Below the pieces are notes generated by a model that was not told the DNA's origin, did not search any database, and saw only the letters and a program-made list of their open reading frames with translations. A stretch of DNA of 64,000 nt from assembly GCA_027488935.1 (NCBI GenBank), contig JAIYAP010000014.1, positions 62,001 through 126,000 of the forward strand, written 5' to 3'. Of this stretch, positions 44,738-53,920 are shown in pieces; positions within the stretch are counted from its first letter, which is position 1, and every line of letters begins with the position of its first letter. This stretch comes from Saprospiraceae bacterium (GTDB lineage: Bacteria > Bacteroidota > Bacteroidia > Chitinophagales > Saprospiraceae). A program made the translations under genes and the position numbers.

Positions 44738-45814
44738 ATGCTCGAGAAATTACCTGCTATCCGCGATAAATACCTGCACCTGGAAGAACAACTGTCCGAC
44801 CCCGGCATTGTGGCCGATATGGACAAATCCAAAAAGGTGAACAAGGAGTACAAAAAACTTCAGCCTATCATGCAGGCTTTTACCCAATATGAAAGAACGC
44901 ATCAGGATATTGAAAGTGCACGTGCCCTGTTGAGCACCGAAACCGATCCGGAAATGCGCGAAATGGCCAAAGAGGAAATCGAAAGCCTGCTCCCCGCCCT
45001 AGATGCCCTGGAAGAGCAATTGAAAGATATGCTCACGCCCAAAGATCCGGAAGATGAAAAGGACGTGATTTTTGAAATTCGTTCGGGTACCGGTGGCGAT
45101 GAAGCGGCCTTGTTTGCCGGCGATTTGTACCGGATGTATATGCGCTATTTCCAGGACCAAAAATGGGAAGTGGAAGTGGTGGACGAAACCCCCGGCTCTG
45201 CGGGCGGTTATTCCAAAATTATCCTGGAAGTAAGCGGTGACAATGTATATGGCCGACTAAAATTCGAATCGGGCGCACACCGGGTACAACGTATCCCGGA
45301 AACCGAGGCAAAAGGCCGGGTACATACTTCAGCCGCCACGGTGGTGGTGATGCCGAAACTGGAAATGGAAGATGTGGACATCCGCAAAGAAGATATTCGG
45401 ACCGACGTGTTCCGCGCGAGCGGTGCGGGTGGTCAGCACGTAAATAAAACGGAATCAGGGGTGCGTTTTACCCACTTACCCACAGGTGCGGTGGCGGAAA
45501 GTACCGAGAGCCGTTCACAACATAAAAACCGCGACATCGCCATGGGCCGCTTGATCCAGGTGATCCGCGATGCACAAATCAATGCCCACAATTCGAGCAT
45601 CGCCTCCGCGCGGCGCTCGCTCGTAGGCACAGGCGACCGCTCTGAAAAGATCAGAACCTACAACTGGCCACAAAACCGCGTTACCGACCATCGTTTGGAA
45701 GGCGATAACAAGAACTTTAACCTCGATAAAGTGGTGGAAGGCGATTTGGAAGGCCTGATTCAGGCGCTGATTATTGCCGATAATGCGGCAAAATTACAGG
45801 AAGAGGCGGCATAA
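44738..45814 (+). CDS. prfA: Peptide chain release factor 1
   Basis: RF1 terminates translation at UAA and UAG. The 358-residue length is typical. The catalytic GGQ loop is in FRASGAGGQHVNKTESGVRF; Gln is the residue methylated and placed in the peptidyl-transferase centre. The codon-recognition tripeptide P-x-T of RF1 (rather than SPF of RF2) is in VQRIPETEAKGRVHTSAATV. The N-terminal helical domain starts MLEKLPAIRDKYLHLEEQLS. The start at 44738 is set by homology and the promoter. Neighbouring genes are on the opposite strand, so it appears monocistronic here; no hemK/prmC methylase gene is adjacent. Confidence 0.98.
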   Translation: MLEKLPAIRDKYLHLEEQLSDPGIVADMDKSKKVNKEYKKLQPIMQAFTQYERTHQDIESARALLSTETDPEMREMAKEEIESLLPALDALEEQLKDMLTPKDPEDEKDVIFEIRSGTGGDEAALFAGDLYRMYMRYFQDQKWEVEVVDETPGSAGGYSKIILEVSGDNVYGRLKFESGAHRVQRIPETEAKGRVHTSAATVVVMPKLEMEDVDIRKEDIRTDVFRASGAGGQHVNKTESGVRFTHLPTGAVAESTESRSQHKNRDIAMGRLIQVIRDAQINAHNSSIASARRSLVGTGDRSEKIRTYNWPQNRVTDHRLEGDNKNFNLDKVVEGDLEGLIQALIIADNAAKLQEEAA

Positions 45815-45903
45815 AAGCCAAACTCACCTCCGTCCAACCACTGCCAGTTTACCGCTTTGCCCCCTCCCCGCTCGCGCGCGGTTCTACCGCGTGTGTCCAT
45901 CAT

Positions 45904-45960
45904 TGGGGCTCTGCCCCATCGGGTGGAACCCGAATGATCGGAGCACGGGGTGGAACCCCG
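45904..45960. repeat. Three consecutive small GC hairpins
   Basis: TGGGGC-TCT-GCCCCA (about 45904-45918), CGGG-TGGAA-CCCG (45920-45932) and CGGGG-TGGAA-CCCCG (45946-45960) follow each other in the gap after prfA. The last two share the TGGAA loop. Confidence 0.6.
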
Positions 45961-45974
45961 CGCTAGCAGAAAAA

Positions 45975-46007
45975 AAATGCCGGAGCGGTATCCCCACCCC
46001 GGCATTT
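45975..46007. terminator. Bidirectional terminator between prfA and the DUF1080 gene
   Basis: AAATGCCGG (45975-45983) pairs with CCGGCATTT (45999-46007). An A-run precedes it on the plus strand, so the minus-strand transcript ends in U residues. The two genes converge here. Confidence 0.7.
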
Positions 46008-46022
46008 CCATATTACTTCCCC

Positions 46023-49000
46023 TTAAGGCAACTTCTTGATTTTCACATTCTTATACCAAACCAAATTCCCGTGATCCTGCAAGGAAATACGGCCTTTTTT
46101 CGATTTGCCAAAATCGGGCATGTCTTTGAATTTGCTGCCGGCAATCAGTTTGGGCCATTCCGGCGAATTCATATCGTATTCCACCAGTTTGCGGTTGTTG
46201 AGCCAGTGCTCTACTTTGCCTTTGTTGTTTACCAAACGCACATGGTTCCATTCGCCGGCCGGTTTTACCGTTTCGTATTTGCAAGGAATCAGGTCGTACA
46301 AATCGCCTGCACGGTGTTTGTGAATCCGGGCGTCGGGGTGGCAGGAATTGTCCAAAACCTGCATTTCCGGGCCGGTTTTCCAGACATAATCATATTTGGC
46401 CGGGTCTTCCACCACATTGTAAATGATGCCGGAGTTGCCACAGGCGCCTATTTTCCAATCTAATTCCAGTTCATAATTTTCATACGCATCGGCGGTTAAA
46501 ATATCGCCGCCATCGGGTGCCTGCCAGTCGCCGCTCGGATTGGGAACCGCATGCAGGTGGATGGCGTTTTCGTCAATGATCCAGGATTTTCCGATGGTTG
46601 TTTTGCCATAATTATGCCAGCCATTCATTGATTTTCCATCAAACAACAAGGCCCAGCCTGCCGCTTTTTCCGCTTCGGTCAGTTCATTGTCTCCGGTATT
46701 GACCATGGTTGGAGCACTGGTTTTTACCCCAAAATCGTTGGCCGGAATGCTGTTCATGGTGTACCAGGCATCGGTGGTCCAAATTTCATGGTTTAAACTG
46801 CTGAGGGGCAATTTGCGCAAACCAATATGCTGCACATACCCAGCCTTAATACCCGGAATTTCCAAAAATACTTTTTTGCGGTCGGCGCTTACATTGGCCG
46901 ACAAAACAGTTAATGTCGTTTCATCCAACTTCGGACCGCCATATTGGTTGGTAGGCTTATAATACCATTGTTTTATTTCAAATTGTGCCGGATTCCAGCC
47001 ATCGCCTTCGCGCAAAGGTTCGGTAAATTCAATTTCCAAACCATTCGTTTTGGCGCGCACGGCCAGCATTTCAAATGCCGATTGACCATTGTACTGCATC
47101 CGTTGCAAACCGTACCACAACTTGCCTTCCTGGCTCCAGTTGCCCGGATTGCCAATGCCCCCAATATACAAAGCGCCATCAGGTCCCCAAACCAAACGAT
47201 TGGTACCCGCCTCTAAGCCCTGACTGAATTTGAACACACAACCCTGGTAATCGCCGTTTACTTTTTCCATAAATACCCGCTGCAAACCGCCATAACACAC
47301 GTCGCCGTGAATCAACTGGCCTTTGTACGGACCATCGTTCAAAACAACAGGCTGCGTGGGTGAATTGCCAATTTCATCCTGGGGCAACCAAACCACCGGT
47401 TGTTGTACCGGCATTTGGGCCACCACGGCGCTATCCACGGCAAAAGAGCCAAAAAACGCATTCGGTTTTACATGCAAAATTTTAGAAGAAGGCAGCCAGT
47501 CGCCCTGGTTATCGGCCACAAAAATTTCGCCATCCGGGCCAATGCCAATGCCGTTGGGCGTACGCAAACCTCGTGCTATAAATTCAATGCTGCCGTCTTT
47601 TTTGCTGATGCGCACCACTTTACCCCGGTCGAGGATCTGCGGACGCGCGCTCGCGCCACCCGGCATGATCGCAATGGCCAAAGTCACATAAAAATAATCG
47701 TCTTTGTACACAATGCCAAATGCAAATTCATGGAAATTGGCCGAAGCCTTCCAACCCTTGGCAAAACACTGGTATTCATCAATAATATCGTCTTTGTTTT
47801 TGTCGACAAGCCGTGTAAGTTCTTGTTTTTGAAGTACATAGATGTCACCATCCACTACTTTAACCCCCAGCGGCTCCGCAAGGCCCTGGGCAATGCGTTT
47901 TACCTTAATCTTTTTCGGATCACCGCTTTGCACATTTTCCAACACATACACCGCACCCATGGCATCCCAGGTACACACCACCAAACGGCCATCCGGTAAA
48001 AAGTCCATACCCGATACTTTGGGTAAAAACCCGTCCGGACGCGCCTGGGTCAAAGTGTAGGCCGGATGAACTTCCTGCAAGGGGACACCATCGCCGGGAA
48101 TGGCTGTTACACCACCCGACAAACGCGCCATGCCTTTTTCGGCATCCGTTTTTTTGTGGTAGAAGAAATTTTCTGGAATGACCTCAAAGCCGGGTTTGCC
48201 AAAGCGTGCCCATTTCAGCACGATGCCGCGGCCGCCGCCCCCCTGGTAATAATCAATACGCAGCGGATGGTAGCCCGCGCGCAAGGCCAATTCGGCCTCT
48301 TTGGGCTGCATGCCATGGTCGCCGTCGTTGTCGATCAGCAACCGACCGTCTAAATAAAGTTGCGAACCATCATCGGACGACAATTGCAACACAATATTAT
48401 CGTCTTTTTCGAGGTACAGATAGCCTTCACCACGCAGGGCAAACTGATCTTTAAAATCTCCAAAGTCGCCATTTCCGGCATTTACCGATCCGGCTAAGGC
48501 GCTTAAAGCGGGTTTTGCGTTAAAATTGATTTCGGCTAATTTGGACGGCATTTTCGGCAATTTGATCAAATTGACCGTAATACCCGGTTGCATATTTTCG
48601 GCCTTAATGCCCGGATCGGCATTTAACCATTGGTTGGCCGGAATGGCATTCAAATCTTTCGCACCAGCCGTCGAGCCGCCTTCCCCATCGTCTTCGCCTT
48701 TATCCAGGCCCAAAATGTACGATAACATGGTAGCCGCATCGGCCGGTTGCAAATCAGGGTGCGCGCTCATCGCGGCCACGCCCCACACGCCCGAACCACC
48801 CTTGATAATCTTGGCGGTCAACATTTCTACGTTCGCAGGTGTGTTTTTGTACCGTTCTGCGATATCAATGTACGCAGGTCCAACTGTTTTTACTTCCGGG
48901 TTGTGGCAAGTGCGGCAATCGGATTTTGCCATCAGGCGTTCGCCGGCACTCACCGTGGTGGTCGCTTCGGCCTCCGTTTTGCGGCGTTCATCAAACGGAT

Positions 49001-49742
49001 TTGGTTCCAGCGGCGTTTTTACAAACATGGCGCGCAGGTGGGTTGTCCCGCTGTTGCGCAATTCGAGGGTGCCTTTTACGGCAATGGCCTGAATGCCTTC
49101 TGCGCGGTCGTCGGCTTTGGTTTCAGCGGTTGTCCAGGTTCCGTTGGTTTCAATGCTGTTGCTGGCGGCGATACTGCCGATATTGGCTTGCAACACCACC
49201 GAAACGCCTTGTGGCACATTTTCGAGGGTATAATTGCGTTCAAACCCATTTTGATGATCTACTTCCAGGAATTCGGGGCGTTCGTTGACCCGAATGCGCT
49301 GGCCGTCGTTCAAAACAAGGTCGTACATAATTTCTGCATGTCCGTCTTTGGTATACCGATGGCCTTTGTAATCCGTTTGGGGCGTTTCGGTTTTGCCATT
49401 GCGGTTGATCTGCCATGGCTGCCGGTATTGATTTGAAAACCAGGCATTTCCGACGCTCATGGGTTGCGGTCCGTGGCGCATGTTGTACACGGCCCCTTCA
49501 AAATCGACGCTACCCGACCACACCTTATACAAAGCGCAAGAATCGGTAGAATAAGCGGCCCACATATCATCGCTGAGGGCGAAGGTGATCATGCGGGGTT
49601 GTTCGTCGAGCACCGAGCGGAACACCCAAGGGTCGTTGGGCCGGTCGATGGCAACCGCTTGGGCATTGTTTCGGCTGGCAAACCACCAAAGTCCCAGCAA
49701 TACCGCCAGGATCAACAGAAAAAGTGTACGTGACTTTAACAT
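46023..49742 (-). CDS. Multidomain secreted protein: cytochrome c, PA14, glucose/sorbosone-dehydrogenase-like propeller and DUF1080
   Basis: The ATG at 49742 gives 1239 residues starting with a membrane/signal segment (LFLLILAVLLGLWWFA). A beta-rich region (about 35-250) is followed by a cytochrome c domain with haem motif in KSDCRTCHNPEVKTVGPAY (CxxCH near 276). A PA14-like carbohydrate-binding domain follows (LQLSSDDGSQLYLDGRLLID, YYQGGGGRGIVLKW), then a propeller resembling soluble glucose/sorbosone dehydrogenase (GLRTPNGIGIGPDGEIFVAD, LVWGPDGALYIGG). The C-terminal about 200 residues are a DUF1080/3-keto-disaccharide-hydrolase domain (GWALLFDGKSMNGWHNYGKT, GACGNSGIIYNV). This suggests periplasmic oxidation of a sugar passing electrons to haem, followed by keto-glycoside cleavage; inference from domains. 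The upstream in-frame ATG at 49772 is less likely. Confidence 0.9.
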   Translation of the reverse strand: MLKSRTLFLLILAVLLGLWWFASRNNAQAVAIDRPNDPWVFRSVLDEQPRMITFALSDDMWAAYSTDSCALYKVWSGSVDFEGAVYNMRHGPQPMSVGNAWFSNQYRQPWQINRNGKTETPQTDYKGHRYTKDGHAEIMYDLVLNDGQRIRVNERPEFLEVDHQNGFERNYTLENVPQGVSVVLQANIGSIAASNSIETNGTWTTAETKADDRAEGIQAIAVKGTLELRNSGTTHLRAMFVKTPLEPNPFDERRKTEAEATTTVSAGERLMAKSDCRTCHNPEVKTVGPAYIDIAERYKNTPANVEMLTAKIIKGGSGVWGVAAMSAHPDLQPADAATMLSYILGLDKGEDDGEGGSTAGAKDLNAIPANQWLNADPGIKAENMQPGITVNLIKLPKMPSKLAEINFNAKPALSALAGSVNAGNGDFGDFKDQFALRGEGYLYLEKDDNIVLQLSSDDGSQLYLDGRLLIDNDGDHGMQPKEAELALRAGYHPLRIDYYQGGGGRGIVLKWARFGKPGFEVIPENFFYHKKTDAEKGMARLSGGVTAIPGDGVPLQEVHPAYTLTQARPDGFLPKVSGMDFLPDGRLVVCTWDAMGAVYVLENVQSGDPKKIKVKRIAQGLAEPLGVKVVDGDIYVLQKQELTRLVDKNKDDIIDEYQCFAKGWKASANFHEFAFGIVYKDDYFYVTLAIAIMPGGASARPQILDRGKVVRISKKDGSIEFIARGLRTPNGIGIGPDGEIFVADNQGDWLPSSKILHVKPNAFFGSFAVDSAVVAQMPVQQPVVWLPQDEIGNSPTQPVVLNDGPYKGQLIHGDVCYGGLQRVFMEKVNGDYQGCVFKFSQGLEAGTNRLVWGPDGALYIGGIGNPGNWSQEGKLWYGLQRMQYNGQSAFEMLAVRAKTNGLEIEFTEPLREGDGWNPAQFEIKQWYYKPTNQYGGPKLDETTLTVLSANVSADRKKVFLEIPGIKAGYVQHIGLRKLPLSSLNHEIWTTDAWYTMNSIPANDFGVKTSAPTMVNTGDNELTEAEKAAGWALLFDGKSMNGWHNYGKTTIGKSWIIDENAIHLHAVPNPSGDWQAPDGGDILTADAYENYELELDWKIGACGNSGIIYNVVEDPAKYDYVWKTGPEMQVLDNSCHPDARIHKHRAGDLYDLIPCKYETVKPAGEWNHVRLVNNKGKVEHWLNNRKLVEYDMNSPEWPKLIAGSKFKDMPDFGKSKKGRISLQDHGNLVWYKNVKIKKLP

Positions 49743-49849
49743 GGAAAAATCAAAAAAGGGTGGAAGGATCAATTACAGGTTGAATGCAACCGTTGTTACA
49801 CAGTGCACATTTATTGCGAAAATAAGATGATATTTGGTAAAGGCAAGGG

Positions 49850-49880
49850 CAAAGTTAGTTTTTGTGTTGGCAAAAACAAG
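49850..49880 (-). promoter_or_regulatory. Promoter of the DUF1080 multidomain gene (TTG-N19-TAACTTTG)
   Basis: TAACTTTG on the minus strand (49857-49850) is preceded by CTTG (49880-49877) with 19 nt between the boxes. The start codon is 108 nt downstream. The gap 49773-49940 holds nothing else recognisable. Confidence 0.55.
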
Positions 49881-49940
49881 AACTCAAAATTTACCTTATC
49901 TTATTTTTTATCTTATTTTTTAATATCCTTCCAGCCGCTT

Positions 49941-51008
49941 TTAATTCGGGGTGCTTTTTACACCGGCCTTTTCCAAGCGCTCCTTGGCGGTCTTGGCTTC
50001 CTCGTAGGTCGGATTCATTTTATAGGCCTGTTTGTAATCAGCCAAAGCAGCAACTGTATTGCCTTTGAGTTCCGAACTCAATCCCCGATAATAAAACGCA
50101 TCGACAAACAACACATCTGTTTTGGTGGCCAGGTCAAAATGCGCGTATGCTTTATCCAACGAATCCAGTTCGAGGTAAATCACCCCCATGTCAAAATAGG
50201 CATTGGCGTAATCGGGGTTGCGGGTAATGATGTCCCGGTAAATGTTAAAAGCCTGATCAAACTGGCCCTGGCGTTTGTAAAAAGCGGCTTTAAACTCGCG
50301 GGCTTCCAGGCTGGTAGAGTCTACCCGCAAGGCATTATCAAAATATTGAATGGCCTGTGGGTTGTTCTTAGTGCTATAAATACGTCCTAAAAAAATCCAG
50401 GCATCCACATTATCGGCATTCAATTGCACCGATTTTTTCATGGAGGCGATGGCGTTGAGCGTATCGGCTTTATCGAGGGCTACCCGGCCGCTCATAAAAT
50501 ACGCCTCTGCGTTTTGTGGGTCGCGCAGCAACACCTGGTTGAGGGTTTCGAGTGCATCGCCGTGTTTGCGCACAATGAGTTGAAATTCACTCAGTTTGAG
50601 CAGGGTTGAAAGGCGGTTAGGAAACTTTCGAGTAGCCGTTTTTAATACTTCAATGGCCCGTTTGGAGTCGTTCGGGCGGCCATAATCGAGCAAAACATCG
50701 GCCATCAGGTGGTAATACGGTGCTTTACTGGAGTCGATTTGGATTGCTTTCCCCACATCCAGCAGGGCTTCGTCGTACCCGTCGAGGCGATAATAGAGCA
50801 GTGCACGGCGGTACAACAGGGTATCATTGTTGGGGTTCGATTCCAGCAATTGATTGAGTTGCACCATTTCAGGGTCTTGCTGAACGGCCTGGGCTGCTTC
50901 CGACATTTTTTTGGAATCACCGGAACAGGCATAAAACAAACAAAAGGCTGCTAAAATGGCAGAAAAGAACAGGGGGCTGCGGGCAAAAGTTGGAAACACA
51001 GGTGTCAT
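49941..51008 (-). CDS. TPR-repeat lipoprotein
   Basis: The protein has 355 residues, with a lipoprotein signal (FFSAILAAFCLFYACSG) and lipidated Cys near residue 28. The rest is about eight tetratricopeptide repeats (LLYRRALLYYRLDGYDEALL, AEAYFMSGRVALDKADTLNA, FVDAFYYRGLSSELKGNTVA, ALADYKQAYKMNPTYEEAKT). TPR lipoproteins act as protein-interaction scaffolds at the periplasmic face; the partner is unknown. It is divergent from the alpha/beta hydrolase gene. Confidence 0.9.
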   Translation of the reverse strand: MTPVFPTFARSPLFFSAILAAFCLFYACSGDSKKMSEAAQAVQQDPEMVQLNQLLESNPNNDTLLYRRALLYYRLDGYDEALLDVGKAIQIDSSKAPYYHLMADVLLDYGRPNDSKRAIEVLKTATRKFPNRLSTLLKLSEFQLIVRKHGDALETLNQVLLRDPQNAEAYFMSGRVALDKADTLNAIASMKKSVQLNADNVDAWIFLGRIYSTKNNPQAIQYFDNALRVDSTSLEAREFKAAFYKRQGQFDQAFNIYRDIITRNPDYANAYFDMGVIYLELDSLDKAYAHFDLATKTDVLFVDAFYYRGLSSELKGNTVAALADYKQAYKMNPTYEEAKTAKERLEKAGVKSTPN

Positions 51009-51064
51009 TGCGCTAAATGATTCGTTGAATGGTGTGCTTGGGGTGTTTAAAAAGATTTAATCCG

Positions 51065-51072
51065 CAAAATTA
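51065..51072 (-). promoter_or_regulatory. Candidate -7 box (TAATTTTG) of the TPR lipoprotein gene
   Basis: TAATTTTG on the minus strand fits TAnnTTTG and lies 56 nt before the start codon at 51008. Confidence 0.45.
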
Positions 51073-51240
51073 GCCCTTTCAAGTGAGCCGTAGTCGGTAA
51101 TTTCGCAGCGCTTTTGCAAATACAGAACCATCGGGTGTGTTTTTTGTTAAAAAGTCGTTGATTTTCAATTTATTACCCTGCCTCAGATCGTTTTCACCGG
51201 CCTTGGGCATTGTGTGAACGATCTTTTGCCTTGTTACATT

Positions 51241-52002
51241 ATGGAACTATTTTCGCGTGAATTCGGCCAGGGCAACCCGGTTATTATCCTGCACGGTTTG
51301 TTTGGTTTTTCCGACAACTGGCAAAGCATCGCCAAAGCATTGGCCGATGAGCGCCTGGTCATTACCCCCGATTTGCGCAACCACGGCCGTTCGCCCCATG
51401 CCTCTACCCATACTTATATAGATATGGCGGAAGATCTCCACGATTTTATGCAAAGCCGCTGGATGTTCTCGGCCGACATTGTCGGGCATTCGATGGGTGG
51501 AAAAGTGGCCATGCAATTGGCCTTGAACTACCCCGATATGGTCAACCGGCTGGTGGTGGTAGACATAGAGCCCGGTCAGGCCGAAGACAACCATTCGGGC
51601 ATTTTTGAGGCTTTATTGGCACTCGATTTGAATAAAGTGCAAACGCGCCAGGAAATTGAAGACTTTTTGGCACCCCGCATCCCCGAAAATGGCACCCGAC
51701 AGTTTTTGTTAAAAAATATCACCCGCACGGAGGCCGGCGGTTTTGCATGGAAAATGAATTTGCCGGTGCTGTGGGCCGCTTTTCAGGATATCCTGAGCCC
51801 GGTTACCGGCGACCCATTCACTAAACCCGCGCTTTTTGTGCGGGGCAGCAAATCCGATTATGTCAAAGATGAAGACATTCCGGGAATTCGCCAACTTTTC
51901 CCCAATTCGGAAGTCGTGACCATTCAGGATGCCGGACATTGGGTACATGCCGACCAGCCTGCGGCGTTGCTTCAGGTTTTAAAAGACTTTTTAACCGATT
52001 AA
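51241..52002 (+). CDS. Alpha/beta hydrolase, YbfF-like esterase
   Basis: The ATG at 51241 gives 253 residues with the alpha/beta-hydrolase fold: oxyanion segment VIILHGLFGFSDNW, nucleophile elbow DIVGHSMGGKVAMQLAL (Ser in GHSMGG), the RNHGRSPH loop, a late strand PALFVRGSKSDYVKDEDI carrying the acid, and catalytic His in IQDAGHWVHADQPAAL. The pattern LRNHGRSPH and the 250-residue length match the cytosolic YbfF/abhydrolase-11 esterase group, which cleaves acyl esters or thioesters. No signal peptide. The frame opens earlier, at 51214, but that part lacks homology to the fold. Confidence 0.9.
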   Translation: MELFSREFGQGNPVIILHGLFGFSDNWQSIAKALADERLVITPDLRNHGRSPHASTHTYIDMAEDLHDFMQSRWMFSADIVGHSMGGKVAMQLALNYPDMVNRLVVVDIEPGQAEDNHSGIFEALLALDLNKVQTRQEIEDFLAPRIPENGTRQFLLKNITRTEAGGFAWKMNLPVLWAAFQDILSPVTGDPFTKPALFVRGSKSDYVKDEDIPGIRQLFPNSEVVTIQDAGHWVHADQPAALLQVLKDFLTD

Positions 52003-52143
52003 ATGCCTGTAAAAAAAGCCCTAAACACGTTTTTGACCTAAATGCAAGTAAAATTGGTCGGAAAAGCACGCAAACATTCCGTTCTTCGTTTTAGTTTTCC
52101 GTCCCAAGGACCCCTATCGTTTTTCAAGTATTTCAACCGTATC

Positions 52144-53784
52144 ATGACCATAAAAAACAGTGCACTGCTATTATTCCTGGTACCCTGCATCGGGTTTGCC
52201 CAGCCAGCAGCAAGTCCAACACCCGCTGGAAAGTATTTCGATATCGCCAAAAACCTCGAAATTTTTGCCAACGCCTTCAAAGAAATCAACCACGGATATG
52301 TCGACGAACTCGATCCCGGACAAGTAATGCGCCGTGGCATGGATGCGATGCTCGAAGGATTGGACCCCTTTACCAACTATATTTCGGAAACGGATATTGA
52401 AGGATATCGCATTCAATCGGATGCCCGATATAACGGCGTGGGCGCTTCGGGTATGAAGATGGGCGAATACATGGTCGTGACCGAAATTTTTGAAAACAGC
52501 CCGGCCCATAAAGCCGGTTTGAAAGTAGGCGACGCCATTGTTGCCGTAGACGGTATTACTGCCAAAGGCAAAACCGAACAGGAAGTGCTCGATTTTTTGC
52601 GCGGCTTTCCCGGCACCGAAACCATGCTCACCCTGCGTCGGCCGGGGACGAGCAAAGACCTGAACGTGACGCTCAAACGCGAAGAAGTGGAGGTGCCCAA
52701 TGTGCCCCATTCGGGCATCGTGGCTGAGCATATTGGCTACATCAACCTCACCACCTTCACCCAAAATGCAGGCGGCAATATTGGCGCGGCCCTGCAAAAA
52801 CTGAAAGATAAAGACAGCGGATTAAAAGGTATCATCCTCGACCTGCGCAACAACGGCGGCGGTTTGTTGAACGAAGCGGTGAACATTATCAACCTGTTTG
52901 TGCCCCGCGGCTTGAGCGTTGTAACCACCCACGGCAAAGTAATTGAGTGGGACAATACGTTCAAAACAACCGCAGAACCGCTCGATAAAGACATTCCAGT
53001 GGTCATTTTGGTCAATAAAATGAGCGCTTCGGCTAGTGAAGTGGTTTCCGGTTCGTTGCAAGACCTGGATCGGGCGGTCATTATGGGCCAGCGCACGTAC
53101 GGAAAAGGCCTGGTGCAAAACACCCGCGACATTGGGTACAATGCCAAAGTAAAACTCACCACCGCCAAATATTATATTCCATCCGGGCGCTGTATTCAGT
53201 CTTCCCGGTATAAAGACGGGGTTCCGGTCGATATCCCGGAGGCCGAACGTGCACAATTTAAAACCACCAATGGCCGCACCGTATTGGATGGCGGTGGCAT
53301 CAAACCCGATGTCGTGCTGCCCCATGATTCTGCGACCAGCCTGGTAAAGGCCCTGCTAGACCAGCATTTGTTGTTCGACTACGTGACCCAATGGGCCATC
53401 AAGCACACTTCGATTGATTCGATTGAAGTGTTCAACTTTACCGATTGGGACGATTTTACCCAATACCTGAAAAACAGCAGTTTCAGTTACCAATCGGCAT
53501 CGGAGCGAAAAATAATAGAATTAAAGGGCCTGCTCGCACAAGAAAATTATCCAATAAACGTCGAACTAGATGCCCTCGAAGCCAAGTTGAAAGTGGAAAA
53601 GCAAGGGGATTTGCTGAAAAACAAAGCCCGCATCATCCACGAAATCGAACAGGAAATTGTGGGGCGGTACTATTTTCAACGCGGAAAGGTGCGTAAAAAC
53701 CTGAAAAACGACCCGGAAGTTGAAGCCGCTGTGCAATTGCTCAACGACACGACCCGTTACGAAGGCATTTTAAAGGGTAAATAA
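52144..53784 (+). CDS. S41-family C-terminal processing peptidase (CtpA-like)
   Basis: The ATG at 52144 gives 546 residues with signal peptide SALLLFLVPCIGFAQ. The N-terminal helical part (INHGYVDELDPGQVMRRGMD, MLEGLDPFTNYISE) is followed by a PDZ domain (YMVVTEIFENSPAHKAGLKV, GDAIVAVDGITAKG) and the protease core: GYINLTTFTQNAGG, KGIILDLRNNGGGLL, catalytic Ser in VNKMSASASEVVSGSLQD and general-base Lys in RTYGKGLVQ. A helical C-terminal extension follows. These periplasmic serine proteases trim or degrade exported proteins. The Ser/Lys dyad is intact. Confidence 0.95.
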   Translation: MTIKNSALLLFLVPCIGFAQPAASPTPAGKYFDIAKNLEIFANAFKEINHGYVDELDPGQVMRRGMDAMLEGLDPFTNYISETDIEGYRIQSDARYNGVGASGMKMGEYMVVTEIFENSPAHKAGLKVGDAIVAVDGITAKGKTEQEVLDFLRGFPGTETMLTLRRPGTSKDLNVTLKREEVEVPNVPHSGIVAEHIGYINLTTFTQNAGGNIGAALQKLKDKDSGLKGIILDLRNNGGGLLNEAVNIINLFVPRGLSVVTTHGKVIEWDNTFKTTAEPLDKDIPVVILVNKMSASASEVVSGSLQDLDRAVIMGQRTYGKGLVQNTRDIGYNAKVKLTTAKYYIPSGRCIQSSRYKDGVPVDIPEAERAQFKTTNGRTVLDGGGIKPDVVLPHDSATSLVKALLDQHLLFDYVTQWAIKHTSIDSIEVFNFTDWDDFTQYLKNSSFSYQSASERKIIELKGLLAQENYPINVELDALEAKLKVEKQGDLLKNKARIIHEIEQEIVGRYYFQRGKVRKNLKNDPEVEAAVQLLNDTTRYEGILKGK

Positions 53785-53840
53785 GCCCATTTTGTCGAAA
53801 CCTGTTCAAATTGAATGTTAAGGTGGTGTGAAAACAAACC

Positions 53841-53867
53841 TTGTTTCGCATTTTACCCTTAATTTTG
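53841..53867 (+). promoter_or_regulatory. Promoter of the Cys-rich protein gene (TTG-N16-TAATTTTG)
   Basis: TTG (53841-53843) and TAATTTTG (53860-53867) place the transcription start near 53874, so the ATG at 53921, not 53828, begins the gene. Confidence 0.5.
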
Positions 53868-53920
53868 AAATTCTTTTTATTCATACGACTCATTTTTCAC
53901 TAGTAAACAATCGTTTTCCC

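Noticed and set aside
49743-49772. Extra ten codons at the start of the DUF1080 multidomain gene
   Set aside because: The signal/membrane segment starts immediately after the inner ATG at 49742; the outer start cannot be excluded but adds nothing.
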